Shown here: positions 55,799-62,669 of the stretch, piece by piece | Layout of the letters: every line of letters starts with the position of its first letter | Position numbering within the stretch: position 1 is the stretch's first letter | Source: Sulfuritortus calidifontis | Lineage (GTDB): Bacteria; Pseudomonadota; Gammaproteobacteria; Burkholderiales; Thiobacillaceae | Assembly (NCBI RefSeq): GCF_003967275.1 | Contig: NZ_AP018721.1 | Span: 2,604,001 to 2,668,000, forward strand | DNA: 64,000 bases | Direction of reading: 5' to 3' | The notes under the pieces: model-generated | Database searches by the model: none | Seen by the model: the letters and a program-made list of their open reading frames with translations, nothing else | Told to the model about the DNA's origin: nothing | Made by a program: the position numbers and the translations under genes

Positions 55799-56578
55799 AT
55801 GCGAATTGTAACCGCCAATCTCAACGGCATCCGCTCCGCCGCGCGCAAGGGCTTTTTCGACTGGCTGCCCGGCCAGAACGCCGACGTGGTGTGCGTGCAG
55901 GAACTCAAGGCCCAGGTCGGCGACATGACCCGCCATATGCTCAACCCGGAAGGCTATTTCGGCTATTTCCACTACGCCGAGAAGAAGGGCTACAGCGGGG
56001 TCGGCCTCTATTGCCGGCGCCAGCCGGATGAGATCGTCGAAGGTTTGGGCATCGCCGACATCGACATGGAAGGCCGCTACATCGAAGCGCGGTTCGGCAA
56101 TACCTCCATCGTCTCGGTCTACCTGCCTTCGGGTTCCAGTTCGGAGGAGCGCCAGGCGGTAAAGTTCAGCTTCATGGACCGCTTCTGGCCGCACCTGGAA
56201 AAACTCCGGCAATCCGGGCGCGAGGTGATCCTCTGCGGCGACTGGAACATCGCCCACAAGGAGATCGACCTCAAGAACTGGAAGGGCAACCTGAAGAATT
56301 CCGGCTTCCTGCCCGAGGAGCGGGCCTGGATGACCCGGCTGCTCGATGAGCTGGGCTATGTCGACACCTACCGCCGGCTCTATCCCGAGGCCGAGGGCGA
56401 GGCCTACACCTGGTGGAGCAACCGCGGCCAGGCCTGGGCCAAGAACGTGGGTTGGCGCATCGACTACCAGATCGCCACGCCAGGCATCGCGGCGGCGGCG
56501 CGCGACGCCTCGGTCTACAAGGCCGAGCGCTTTTCCGACCACGCGCCCCTGATCGTGGACTACGCCGCCGAGCTCTGA
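55799..56578 (+). CDS. xthA: exodeoxyribonuclease III / AP endonuclease
   Basis: 259 residues of the EEP superfamily. '[20 protein letters not shown]', metal-binding Glu in '[10 protein letters not shown]', '[11 protein letters not shown]', '[17 protein letters not shown]' (D-x-N) and '[11 protein letters not shown]' with terminal '[13 protein letters not shown]' (catalytic His). Acts in base-excision repair. Its stop overlaps the next start by one base (TGATG), so the AmpG-type gene is translationally coupled. Confidence 0.94.
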   Translation: MRIVTANLNGIRSAARKGFFDWLPGQNADVVCVQELKAQVGDMTRHMLNPEGYFGYFHYAEKKGYSGVGLYCRRQPDEIVEGLGIADIDMEGRYIEARFGNTSIVSVYLPSGSSSEERQAVKFSFMDRFWPHLEKLRQSGREVILCGDWNIAHKEIDLKNWKGNLKNSGFLPEERAWMTRLLDELGYVDTYRRLYPEAEGEAYTWWSNRGQAWAKNVGWRIDYQIATPGIAAAARDASVYKAERFSDHAPLIVDYAAEL

Positions 56579-58074
56579 TGCCCCAGTCCTTCGCCGCCTT
56601 CCACCGCCTGGCCGCCGTGCTGTTTCTCGGTTTCGCCTCCGGCCTGCCTCTCTCGCTCACCGGCCAGGCCATGCAGGCCTGGCTCTCGGTGGATGGGGTG
56701 GACCTCGCCACCATCGGTTTTCTCGGCCTGGTCGGCGTGCCTTACACCTTCAAGTTCCTCTGGGCACCGCTGATGGACCGGTTCGAGCCGCCGTTCCTGG
56801 GCCGCCGGCGCGGCTGGCTGGTGCTGACCCAGCTCGGCCTGGCCGCGGCCCTGGCCTGGATGGCCGGGCTGTCGCCCAGCGCCACGCCCGGCCTGTTCGC
56901 CCTGGCGGCGCTGCTCATCGCCTTCCTCTCCGCCTCGCAGGACGTGGTGTGTGATGCCTACCGCACCGACGTGCTCGATCCGCACGAGCGCGGCCTGGGC
57001 GGCTCGCTCTCGGTGTTCGGCTATCGCCTGGCCATGATCCTGGCCGGCGGTGTCGCCCTGATCTGGGCCGAGCAATGGGGCAGCTGGTCCAAGGTCTATA
57101 TGGTGATGGCCGGCATCATGCTGGCGGCGGCCGGCCTCTCCCTGCTCACCCTGCCGCGGGTGAGTGGCGCGTCGAAGCCGCTCGCCTCCGACCCGAAGAA
57201 GGAGCTGGCCGGCTTTGGCGCCATGGTCGCCGGCGTCGCCGTCGGCTGGTTCCTCGCGCGCGGCCTGCTCACTCTGCTCGGGCTCGATCCGCACGACCCG
57301 AACAAATGGATCCAGCTCCTGTTCATCCTGGCCGGCATCGCCGGTGCCCTGCCCCTGGCGTATTGGGCGGCGCGCCGGGTCGGCTTCGAGACCCTGAACC
57401 GCTCGCTCGAAAGCTTCTTCAGACAGCCGGCCGCCTGGGCCTTCCTGCTCCTGATCGTGCTCTACAAGCTGGGCGATGCCTTCGCCGGCACCCTGACCAC
57501 GCCCTTCCTGATCAAGGGCATGGCCTTCAGCCAGGCCGAGGTTGGCATCGTCAACAAGGTGATCGGCCTCTGGCTCACCATCTTCGGCGCGCTCGCCGCC
57601 GGCGCCTTGATGCTGCGGATCAACCTGTACCAGGCCCTGCTCGCCTTCGGCCTCTTGCAGCTGATATCCAACCTCGGCTTTTGGCTGCTGGCGGTGTCGG
57701 GCAAGGGGGCCTGGGGCAGCTTCACCCTGCCGCCGTTCGATCTGGGTTTCGTCGCACTGGATAGCGCAAGCGAGATCGACGGCCTGCTGCTGGCGGCCAT
57801 CGCCTTTGAAAATGTGTCCAGCGGCATGGGCACCGCGGCCTTCGTCGCGCTCCTGATGGGCCTGTGCAACCACCGCTTCACCGCCACCCACTACGCCCTG
57901 CTTTCGGCCCTGGCGGCGGTCGGCCGCATCTACGTCAGTCCCGTTTCGGGCGTGCTCTCGGAAGCGATCGGCTGGCCCATGTTCTTCGTCTTCTCCACCC
58001 TGGCCGCAGTGCCGGGCCTGGTCATGGTCTGGTGGCTGCGGGCAACCATCCGGCGCCTGGGCGGGCGGGCGTGA
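56578..58074 (+). CDS. ampG: AmpG-type muropeptide permease (MFS)
   Basis: 498 residues, about 12-14 membrane helices. 'VLFLGFASGLPLSLTGQAMQ', 'KFLWAPLMDRFEPPFLGRRR', 'SASQDVVCDAYRTDVL' and 'ALLMGLCNHRFTATHYALLS' are AmpG signatures. Imports GlcNAc-anhydroMurNAc peptides for cell-wall recycling. ATG 56578 is used because the upstream extension lies within the exonuclease gene. Confidence 0.9.
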   Translation: MPQSFAAFHRLAAVLFLGFASGLPLSLTGQAMQAWLSVDGVDLATIGFLGLVGVPYTFKFLWAPLMDRFEPPFLGRRRGWLVLTQLGLAAALAWMAGLSPSATPGLFALAALLIAFLSASQDVVCDAYRTDVLDPHERGLGGSLSVFGYRLAMILAGGVALIWAEQWGSWSKVYMVMAGIMLAAAGLSLLTLPRVSGASKPLASDPKKELAGFGAMVAGVAVGWFLARGLLTLLGLDPHDPNKWIQLLFILAGIAGALPLAYWAARRVGFETLNRSLESFFRQPAAWAFLLLIVLYKLGDAFAGTLTTPFLIKGMAFSQAEVGIVNKVIGLWLTIFGALAAGALMLRINLYQALLAFGLLQLISNLGFWLLAVSGKGAWGSFTLPPFDLGFVALDSASEIDGLLLAAIAFENVSSGMGTAAFVALLMGLCNHRFTATHYALLSALAAVGRIYVSPVSGVLSEAIGWPMFFVFSTLAAVPGLVMVWWLRATIRRLGGRA

Positions 58075-58087
58075 GCCGGACCTGGCT

Positions 58088-58661
58088 TCAGGCCGCGCTG
58101 TTGCCGGTGCAGGCCGCCTCGCTGCGCGCCGACGGGATCTTGTAGCCCGCGGTGCGGATGAAGGTCTCGGCCGCGTCCGCCGGCATCGGCCGGCCGACGT
58201 GGAAGCCCTGGACCAGGTCGCAGCCCAGGTGCATGAGCTGGGCGAGGGCCTGCTCGCTTTCGACCCCCTCGGCGACCACCTCCAGGCCCAGGTTGTGGGC
58301 CAGCTCGATGGTGGATTCGACGATGACCAGATCGTCTTTGTTCTTTTCCATGTCCATGACGAAGGAGCGATCGATCTTCAGCTCGCTCACCGGCAATTTG
58401 CGCAGGCGGCTCAAGGAGGAATGGCCGGTGCCGAAGTCGTCGATGGAAAAGCCGACGCCCATCTGGCGAATCTCGCCGAGCACCGCGCTCAGGCGTTCGT
58501 AATCGCTCAGGAACAGGCTTTCGGTGATCTCGAAGGTGAGGCTGCCGGCGCCGTCATGGCGGGCCAGGATCGCCCTGAGCGAGGCCAGGAAGCGGGGCTC
58601 GAGCAGCACCGTCACCGGCAGGTTGACCGCCATTTGCAGCCACCAGCCCTGGCGGTAGGCG
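58088..58661 (-). pseudogene. EAL-domain gene, 5' part cut off by prophage insertion
   Basis: About 190 codons of the C-terminal part of an EAL c-di-GMP phosphodiesterase: 'LQMAVNLPVTVLLEPRF', 'LTFEITESLFLSD', 'SIDDFGTGHSSLSRLRKLP', 'LKIDRSFVMDMEKNKDD', 'VVAEGVESEQAL' and 'QGFHVGRPMP'. The first ~90 residues of the domain, including the E-x-L motif, and any upstream domains are absent. At about 58661 the sequence switches to prophage end repeats. The remaining 5' part is expected beyond the other prophage end, outside the window. Confidence 0.85.
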
Positions 58662-58723
58662 TGCACAAATTATTTGAGACGCTGGCTCACATTATTTGCG
58701 ACGTGCACGCATTGTATGCGACA
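58662..58723. repeat. prophage terminal repeats (candidate transposase-binding sites)
   Basis: Three direct repeats: ATTATTTGAGACG (58669-58681), ATTATTTGCGACG (58691-58703) and ATTGTATGCGACA (58711-58723), spaced 22 and 20 bp, about two helical turns. GTGCAC motifs occur between and around them (58661, 58703, 58744). The outermost begins 7 bp from the host junction. Confidence 0.65.
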
Positions 58724-58732
58724 AAACTTGTC

Positions 58733-58996
58733 TCACGGAATGCGTGCACGGTAGGCGGACGGCAGTTGCGATCCGGATACCTCGCTCTCGTAGCTCAGGC
58801 GGCAGTGGTCACGCTCAAGCGCCAGGAAAATAGCATCGATGACAGGGCGCAGGATGCGGCCGGCTAGCTTGCCTTGACTTTCCATGCGGTACGCCGCCGC
58901 GCTGATCGTCTCGTCCGGCGAGCCGTTGCCGAGCGTGAATACCACCCACAAGAACTGATCGATGGCGATCAGCAGGTTGAGCAGGCGCTTTTTCAC
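58733..58996 (-). CDS. small phage-associated protein of unknown function
   Basis: 87 residues: a hydrophobic N-terminus ('LLNLLIAIDQFLWVVFTLGN'), then 'GSPDETISAAAYRMESQGKL' and 'RDHCRLSYESEVSGSQLP'. I have the impression of a small family seen near the ends of tail or lysis modules, with no known function. GTG 58996 overlaps the stop of the DUF4376 gene (GTGA). The stop is only 9 bp from the innermost prophage end repeat, so it is the last gene of the prophage. Confidence 0.65.
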   Translation of the reverse strand: MKKRLLNLLIAIDQFLWVVFTLGNGSPDETISAAAYRMESQGKLAGRILRPVIDAIFLALERDHCRLSYESEVSGSQLPSAYRARIP

Positions 58997-59562
58997 GCTG
59001 CCTCGACCTCCTCGATGGTCGTCGCCGCATCGACCGCAGCCTTGCGCGCCCATGACTCTGCGTAGGCAGCCTGCACCTGTTGCGCGATAGCACCCGCGAT
59101 GGCGAGCAGATCGGCGATGCTGGTGACGGGCATGTCGTTGTTGTCGGCATCGCGCCAGACAGCAGGAAGCGGCAGCCCGGCTTGGGCAAGAGAAACGGCC
59201 TGCGCCAGCAGCTCTTGACTGCGCTTATCGGCTTGCCACCGGCGGTCATGCACGGTCACGTCTGCAACGCACTTCGCATCGCGCTCGGCATTGATCCGTT
59301 CCCGCTTGGCTGCTTTAGCCGCATCCAGGCCTGCGGCCGGATGCGCGTCGATCTGTTCCTCTAGCGCGAGTTCGCACGCGCGCAGGTCGCACGCCGGCAG
59401 TTCCTGCGGCTCGCCGGGGCCTTGCACGGTAACAAAAAACCCGTCTGGACGGTAGTTCGTCGGCACGCGCCAGACACGCAGGGTGGCGGGGTGCGGGCGC
59501 TGCGGCACGGGAATAGCTACTTCGCCGTCTTTGACGGTCCAGGTTTCAGAGTCAAATTGCAT
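58993..59562 (-). CDS. phage tail-associated protein, DUF4376-like
   Basis: 189 residues. Short N-terminal beta part ('MQFDSETWTVKDGEVAIPVP') and a C-terminal helical, Ala-rich domain with 'RINAERDAKCVADVTVHDRR' and 'IADLLAIAGAIAQQVQAAYA', like the DUF4376 domain found beside phage tail fibres. The start codon overlaps the last codons of the reverse transcriptase, so it is transcribed with the DGR genes. Confidence 0.72.
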   Translation of the reverse strand: MQFDSETWTVKDGEVAIPVPQRPHPATLRVWRVPTNYRPDGFFVTVQGPGEPQELPACDLRACELALEEQIDAHPAAGLDAAKAAKRERINAERDAKCVADVTVHDRRWQADKRSQELLAQAVSLAQAGLPLPAVWRDADNNDMPVTSIADLLAIAGAIAQQVQAAYAESWARKAAVDAATTIEEVEAA

Positions 59563-60589
59563 AGCGTGTCTCCTTGGTAAGGATAAAACGGTCGAGAAGT
59601 GCCGCTGTCGTCTTACTGGCGTTTGCCCAGCGCATGACAGCCAGCATGGACATCACAGCGGCGCGGCACCGGGCAAGCGAGACAGCGCCCATTCGCCACT
59701 TGACAGACAGCGCGTGCAACCGCCGCTTCCAGGCGCGGATGGCGCGCTGGCGCGGGCGGATGTGCGTCGTCCAGATGCGATAGCCGCAAAAATCGACGCC
59801 CCTCTTGAGCGGCCAGTAGCCGCTATTTGGATTGAGCCGCAGACCAAGCGCGGCGAGTTCGTCACCGATGGCGTCCAGCCAAGCGCGCGCCGTTTCGCGG
59901 TCAGGCGCGATCAGGATGAAGTCGTCCATGTAGCGGACATACTCGCGCACGCCCCAGTCGTCTTTGATGCGGTGATCCAGCGCATCGAGCAGGATGTTGG
60001 CCGCGAGCTGGCTGGTCAGCGCCCCTACCGGCAGGCCGACGCCATCGAAGCCGTAGCCGCCAAAGACGCGCCGCAGCAGCGCGAGCGTCCGCTGGCACTC
60101 GACTACGCGCTCGATCTGGCGCATCAGGATGTCGTGCTGGATACTGGCGAAATAGCTTTTGACGTCGCACTTGACCACGTATGCGCCACCGCCCCAGCGG
60201 CGCTTCGCTCGCCGAAGGAAGGCTTGCGTTCGCATCACAGCGGCATGGGTTCCGCGCCCTTTACGGCAGGCATAACTGTCTGCAATAAACCGGCGCTCGA
60301 ACAGCGGCTCGATCACGCGCACGATGGCGTGATGCACGATGCGATCAGCGAATGGTGGCGCGGTGATCTCGCGCCACTTTGGGTCGCGCACCCAAAACCG
60401 GCGCGGATTGCCCGGCTGCCATGTGCCGCGCAACAGATGCTCGTGCAGACTGATCAGGTTTGCCTCGATGTCGAGTTCGAGGCGGCGCACCTCCTCCGAT
60501 CCTCGCTTGCCTCTGCGAGCATCATGCCAAGCGGCAAGAATGTTTTCCCAGGCAGTGATGCGCTCGAATAGGGCGGACGCAGCCAGCAT
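59552..60589 (-). CDS. DGR reverse transcriptase
   Basis: 345 residues. Copies the template-repeat RNA into cDNA with errors at adenines. RT motifs in order: 'REITAPPFADRIVHHAIVRV', 'YVVKCDVKSYFASIQHDILM' (first catalytic Asp), 'GLPVGALTSQLAANILLDAL' (the GxxTSQ motif typical of DGR RTs) and 'YVRYMDDFILIA' (catalytic YMDD). A thumb/C-terminal part follows ('FCGYRIWTTHIRPRQRAIRA'). ATG 60589 ('MLAASALFERI') is taken as start; the frame stays open upstream but there it translates the template repeat. No stop or frameshift, so it looks functional. Confidence 0.93.
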   Translation of the reverse strand: MLAASALFERITAWENILAAWHDARRGKRGSEEVRRLELDIEANLISLHEHLLRGTWQPGNPRRFWVRDPKWREITAPPFADRIVHHAIVRVIEPLFERRFIADSYACRKGRGTHAAVMRTQAFLRRAKRRWGGGAYVVKCDVKSYFASIQHDILMRQIERVVECQRTLALLRRVFGGYGFDGVGLPVGALTSQLAANILLDALDHRIKDDWGVREYVRYMDDFILIAPDRETARAWLDAIGDELAALGLRLNPNSGYWPLKRGVDFCGYRIWTTHIRPRQRAIRAWKRRLHALSVKWRMGAVSLARCRAAVMSMLAVMRWANASKTTAALLDRFILTKETRYAI

Positions 60590-60705
60590 GCGGCCCGCTG
60601 CGCCCTGTTCATGTTCGCCCGGCAGCGCTGGGCAGGAGAGCGGCCCCGAAGGATATGGCGCGGTCGGCGCAGCCGTGGCCACGCCGCTTCTGGCCAGAGT
60701 GTCCA

Positions 60706-60808
60706 TCGCCAGGCGGGCACCGATGTTGCTGTTCGCGTTCGACGGCGCGTTGTTCACGTTCAGGCAGAACAGCCCGGCGTACGCGCCGTTATCCCAGTTG
60801 CCGCCGTT
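60706..60808 (-). repeat. DGR template repeat (TR)
   Basis: 103 bp, homologous to the variable repeat at 61253-61355 (constant offset 547). It begins at the avd stop codon and ends about 115 bp before the RT start, the usual DGR position. By eye, 9 positions differ from VR, 8 of them at adenines of the coding strand (23 adenines in TR). The other is T to G at 60781. The invariant CGCCAGGCGGGCACCGA (plus strand, at the 3' end on the coding strand) corresponds to the expected IMH/IMH* region. Confidence 0.93.
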
Positions 60809-61245
60809 CACAGGCCGCTCCCCTTCGTCTTGGCCGACTCGTGGCGCAGCCACGCGCCGACACGACGACCGAGTTCCGCAGCGTGACGGCTCCATACTTC
60901 CATGCGGTGCGCATTGATGTAGCCCAGCCTGTACGCCTTGCGGATCAATGTCTTGAGCACGTGCACCTCGACGTCCAAGTCGAACAGCGCGCCCGCCTTG
61001 CTGCGCCGCTTCCACGCCACCGCCACCAGGCGGTGCAGCACGGTCATCTGCGCGCGAACATCGGCGGCCAGACCGTGGCGCTCGACTTTGGGCCAGTGTT
61101 GCGTGATCTGGTGCACGTACACGTCCATATCTTCCAGCAGTGTTAAAAGCTCTACATACGCCTGCGGCAGACGGTCTTCGTAAGCCTCTGACGCGACGCG
61201 CGTCGGCGCGTCGCTTGCGTCGTGACCCGTCATGCCGTGACTCAT
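60808..61245 (-). CDS. avd: DGR accessory variability determinant (Avd)
   Basis: 145 residues, basic and all-helical, matching the four-helix-bundle Avd / 23S-rRNA-insert-like family: 'ALFDLDVEVHVLKTLIRKAY', 'LGYINAHRMEVWSRHAAELG', 'RVGAWLRHESAK'. Avd forms a pentamer that binds RT and RNA and is needed for mutagenic retrohoming. ATG 61245 overlaps the stop of the variable-protein gene; the stop codon is the first base block of the template repeat. Confidence 0.88.
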   Translation of the reverse strand: MSHGMTGHDASDAPTRVASEAYEDRLPQAYVELLTLLEDMDVYVHQITQHWPKVERHGLAADVRAQMTVLHRLVAVAWKRRSKAGALFDLDVEVHVLKTLIRKAYRLGYINAHRMEVWSRHAAELGRRVGAWLRHESAKTKGSGL

Positions 61246-62660
61246 CACACCTTCGCCAGGCGGGCACCGAAGTTGCCGTACGCGTTCGACGGCGCGTTGC
61301 TCACGTACAGGCAGAACAGCCCGGCGTCCGCGCCGTTAACCCAGCTGCCGCCGTAGTAGGCGATGCGATCATCGGTGCTGGTGTTGCTATAGAGATAATC
61401 GCCTGTCGAGCCGTCGGACTGCGTGCCATTGACCGTTGCAGGTACGATCACGCCAGCGCCAAGAAGCGTGGTGTCGAACGTGGCCGGATAGCCGCTAGTC
61501 GTGAGCGCCGGTCGCCCGGTGTTGGTGTAGCCGGTGGAAAAATCATTGGTCGTGGTGTTGCCTGGCACGTTGTATTGCCAGCGCCACCATGTGCCGCCAT
61601 TACGCTTGAGACCATCGCACATCTGCCAGACGTTGCCCCACAGACCAAACAGACCGCGCCATGAGGCTTGCAGCTCCAGCGCGTGATCGGTATTGACTGC
61701 GGATGATCCAGCGGTATGACCAGCCCCGATGAGCGACTGTATATCAAGACCACCCATTTCGATCGATGCGAGCATCTGGATGGCGGCAAGGTCGTAGACC
61801 GACCACAGCCGGAATCCAGACACGCCGCCGGTATTGCGTGCGTAGGCACGGGCGCGCGCAGTCGGAAAGTCAATCGACACCATCGGCGCAACGCCCGGCA
61901 CGGACGTCGCCTTGCTCGATCCGTCGTAACCTGCCTTGTATTTCCCGACCCAGATTTGATCCAGCTCGACGCCGCCCGCGCCGATAAAAGCCGGGTGGAC
62001 AGTAAAACCGGTCTTCGCCACCGGCGAAATCATCCAGTATTCCTTGCCAGCGTAAGCCCCGGATGGCACCGTTCCGGCCTTGAACCAGAACTTCGGAATC
62101 TTGACCATCCACTGGCCGTCGATGATTTGCTCGACGATGCCGCGATATGTCGCATGCGACACGAACGCCTCTTTCCCATACGTGAGCGGGTTGAAATTTT
62201 CGTCCACGCGCTGGTAGAAACCTGCGCCGCCGCCAGTCTGAACTTGTACCAGGCCAACCGGATCGTAGATGAGAGCGGCTGACTGGTTGATGGCCAGCGC
62301 GCCGCCGGAAAGCACCAGCCCGCTGCCTATAATGATTTCCTCCACCGCCCCAGAGCCAGCCGTCGTGCGCCCCAACAGCTTGCCGCTCGACATCGTGAGG
62401 CCGGACGCCGCGATCGCGCCCTTGAGCGCCAGCCCAAGGTTCGGATCGGACAGACTGCCGATCTCGATCCATGCGGCGTTCGCAGCGTTGCGCAGCTTGA
62501 GCTTGCCGCTCGTGGTGTCAGCCCACCACTGAAATGGATACGTGGTGGCCGGCTCGGTCGCGCCGCTGTTGTTGCTGACGATGGCAGCGAGTGCCGCGTT
62601 GAGGTCGGCGCGGAAGGCCGCGCCCGGCTGGTTGTCGATCAGGTAGTCATGTTGCGCCAT
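61245..62660 (-). CDS. DGR variable protein, phage tail fibre with C-type-lectin/FGE-like tip
   Basis: 471 residues. N-terminal tail-fibre segment ('AQHDYLIDNQPGAAFRADLN', 'WADTTSGKLKLRNAANAAWI'), a middle shaft, and a C-terminal formylglycine-generating-enzyme/C-lectin-like domain ('GLFGLWGNVWQMCDGLKRNG', 'AYYGGSWVNGADAGLFCLYV'). Residues about 436-470 are encoded by the variable repeat. Diversified codons show the usual AAC to TAC/AGC changes (Asn to Tyr or Ser) plus GAT to GTT, AGC to GGC and ATC to TTC. Likely role: receptor binding with rapidly switching specificity. AGGAGAT precedes ATG 62660. Confidence 0.92.
   Translation of the reverse strand: MAQHDYLIDNQPGAAFRADLNAALAAIVSNNSGATEPATTYPFQWWADTTSGKLKLRNAANAAWIEIGSLSDPNLGLALKGAIAASGLTMSSGKLLGRTTAGSGAVEEIIIGSGLVLSGGALAINQSAALIYDPVGLVQVQTGGGAGFYQRVDENFNPLTYGKEAFVSHATYRGIVEQIIDGQWMVKIPKFWFKAGTVPSGAYAGKEYWMISPVAKTGFTVHPAFIGAGGVELDQIWVGKYKAGYDGSSKATSVPGVAPMVSIDFPTARARAYARNTGGVSGFRLWSVYDLAAIQMLASIEMGGLDIQSLIGAGHTAGSSAVNTDHALELQASWRGLFGLWGNVWQMCDGLKRNGGTWWRWQYNVPGNTTTNDFSTGYTNTGRPALTTSGYPATFDTTLLGAGVIVPATVNGTQSDGSTGDYLYSNTSTDDRIAYYGGSWVNGADAGLFCLYVSNAPSNAYGNFGARLAKV
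61253..61355 (-). repeat. DGR variable repeat (VR)
   Basis: 103 bp at the extreme 3' end of the variable-protein gene, ending 5 bp before its stop. Differs from TR at plus-strand positions corresponding to template adenines, giving Tyr, Ser, Val, Gly and Phe replacements. The GGGCTGTTCTGCCTG core and the terminal GCC CGC CTG GCG are unchanged. Confidence 0.93.
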
Positions 62661-62669
62661 GCGATCTCC

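Noticed and set aside
60590-61267. N-terminal extension of the RT through the template repeat (571-codon frame)
   Set aside because: The extension translates TR and antisense-like sequence without RT similarity; the family-like N-terminus begins near 60589.
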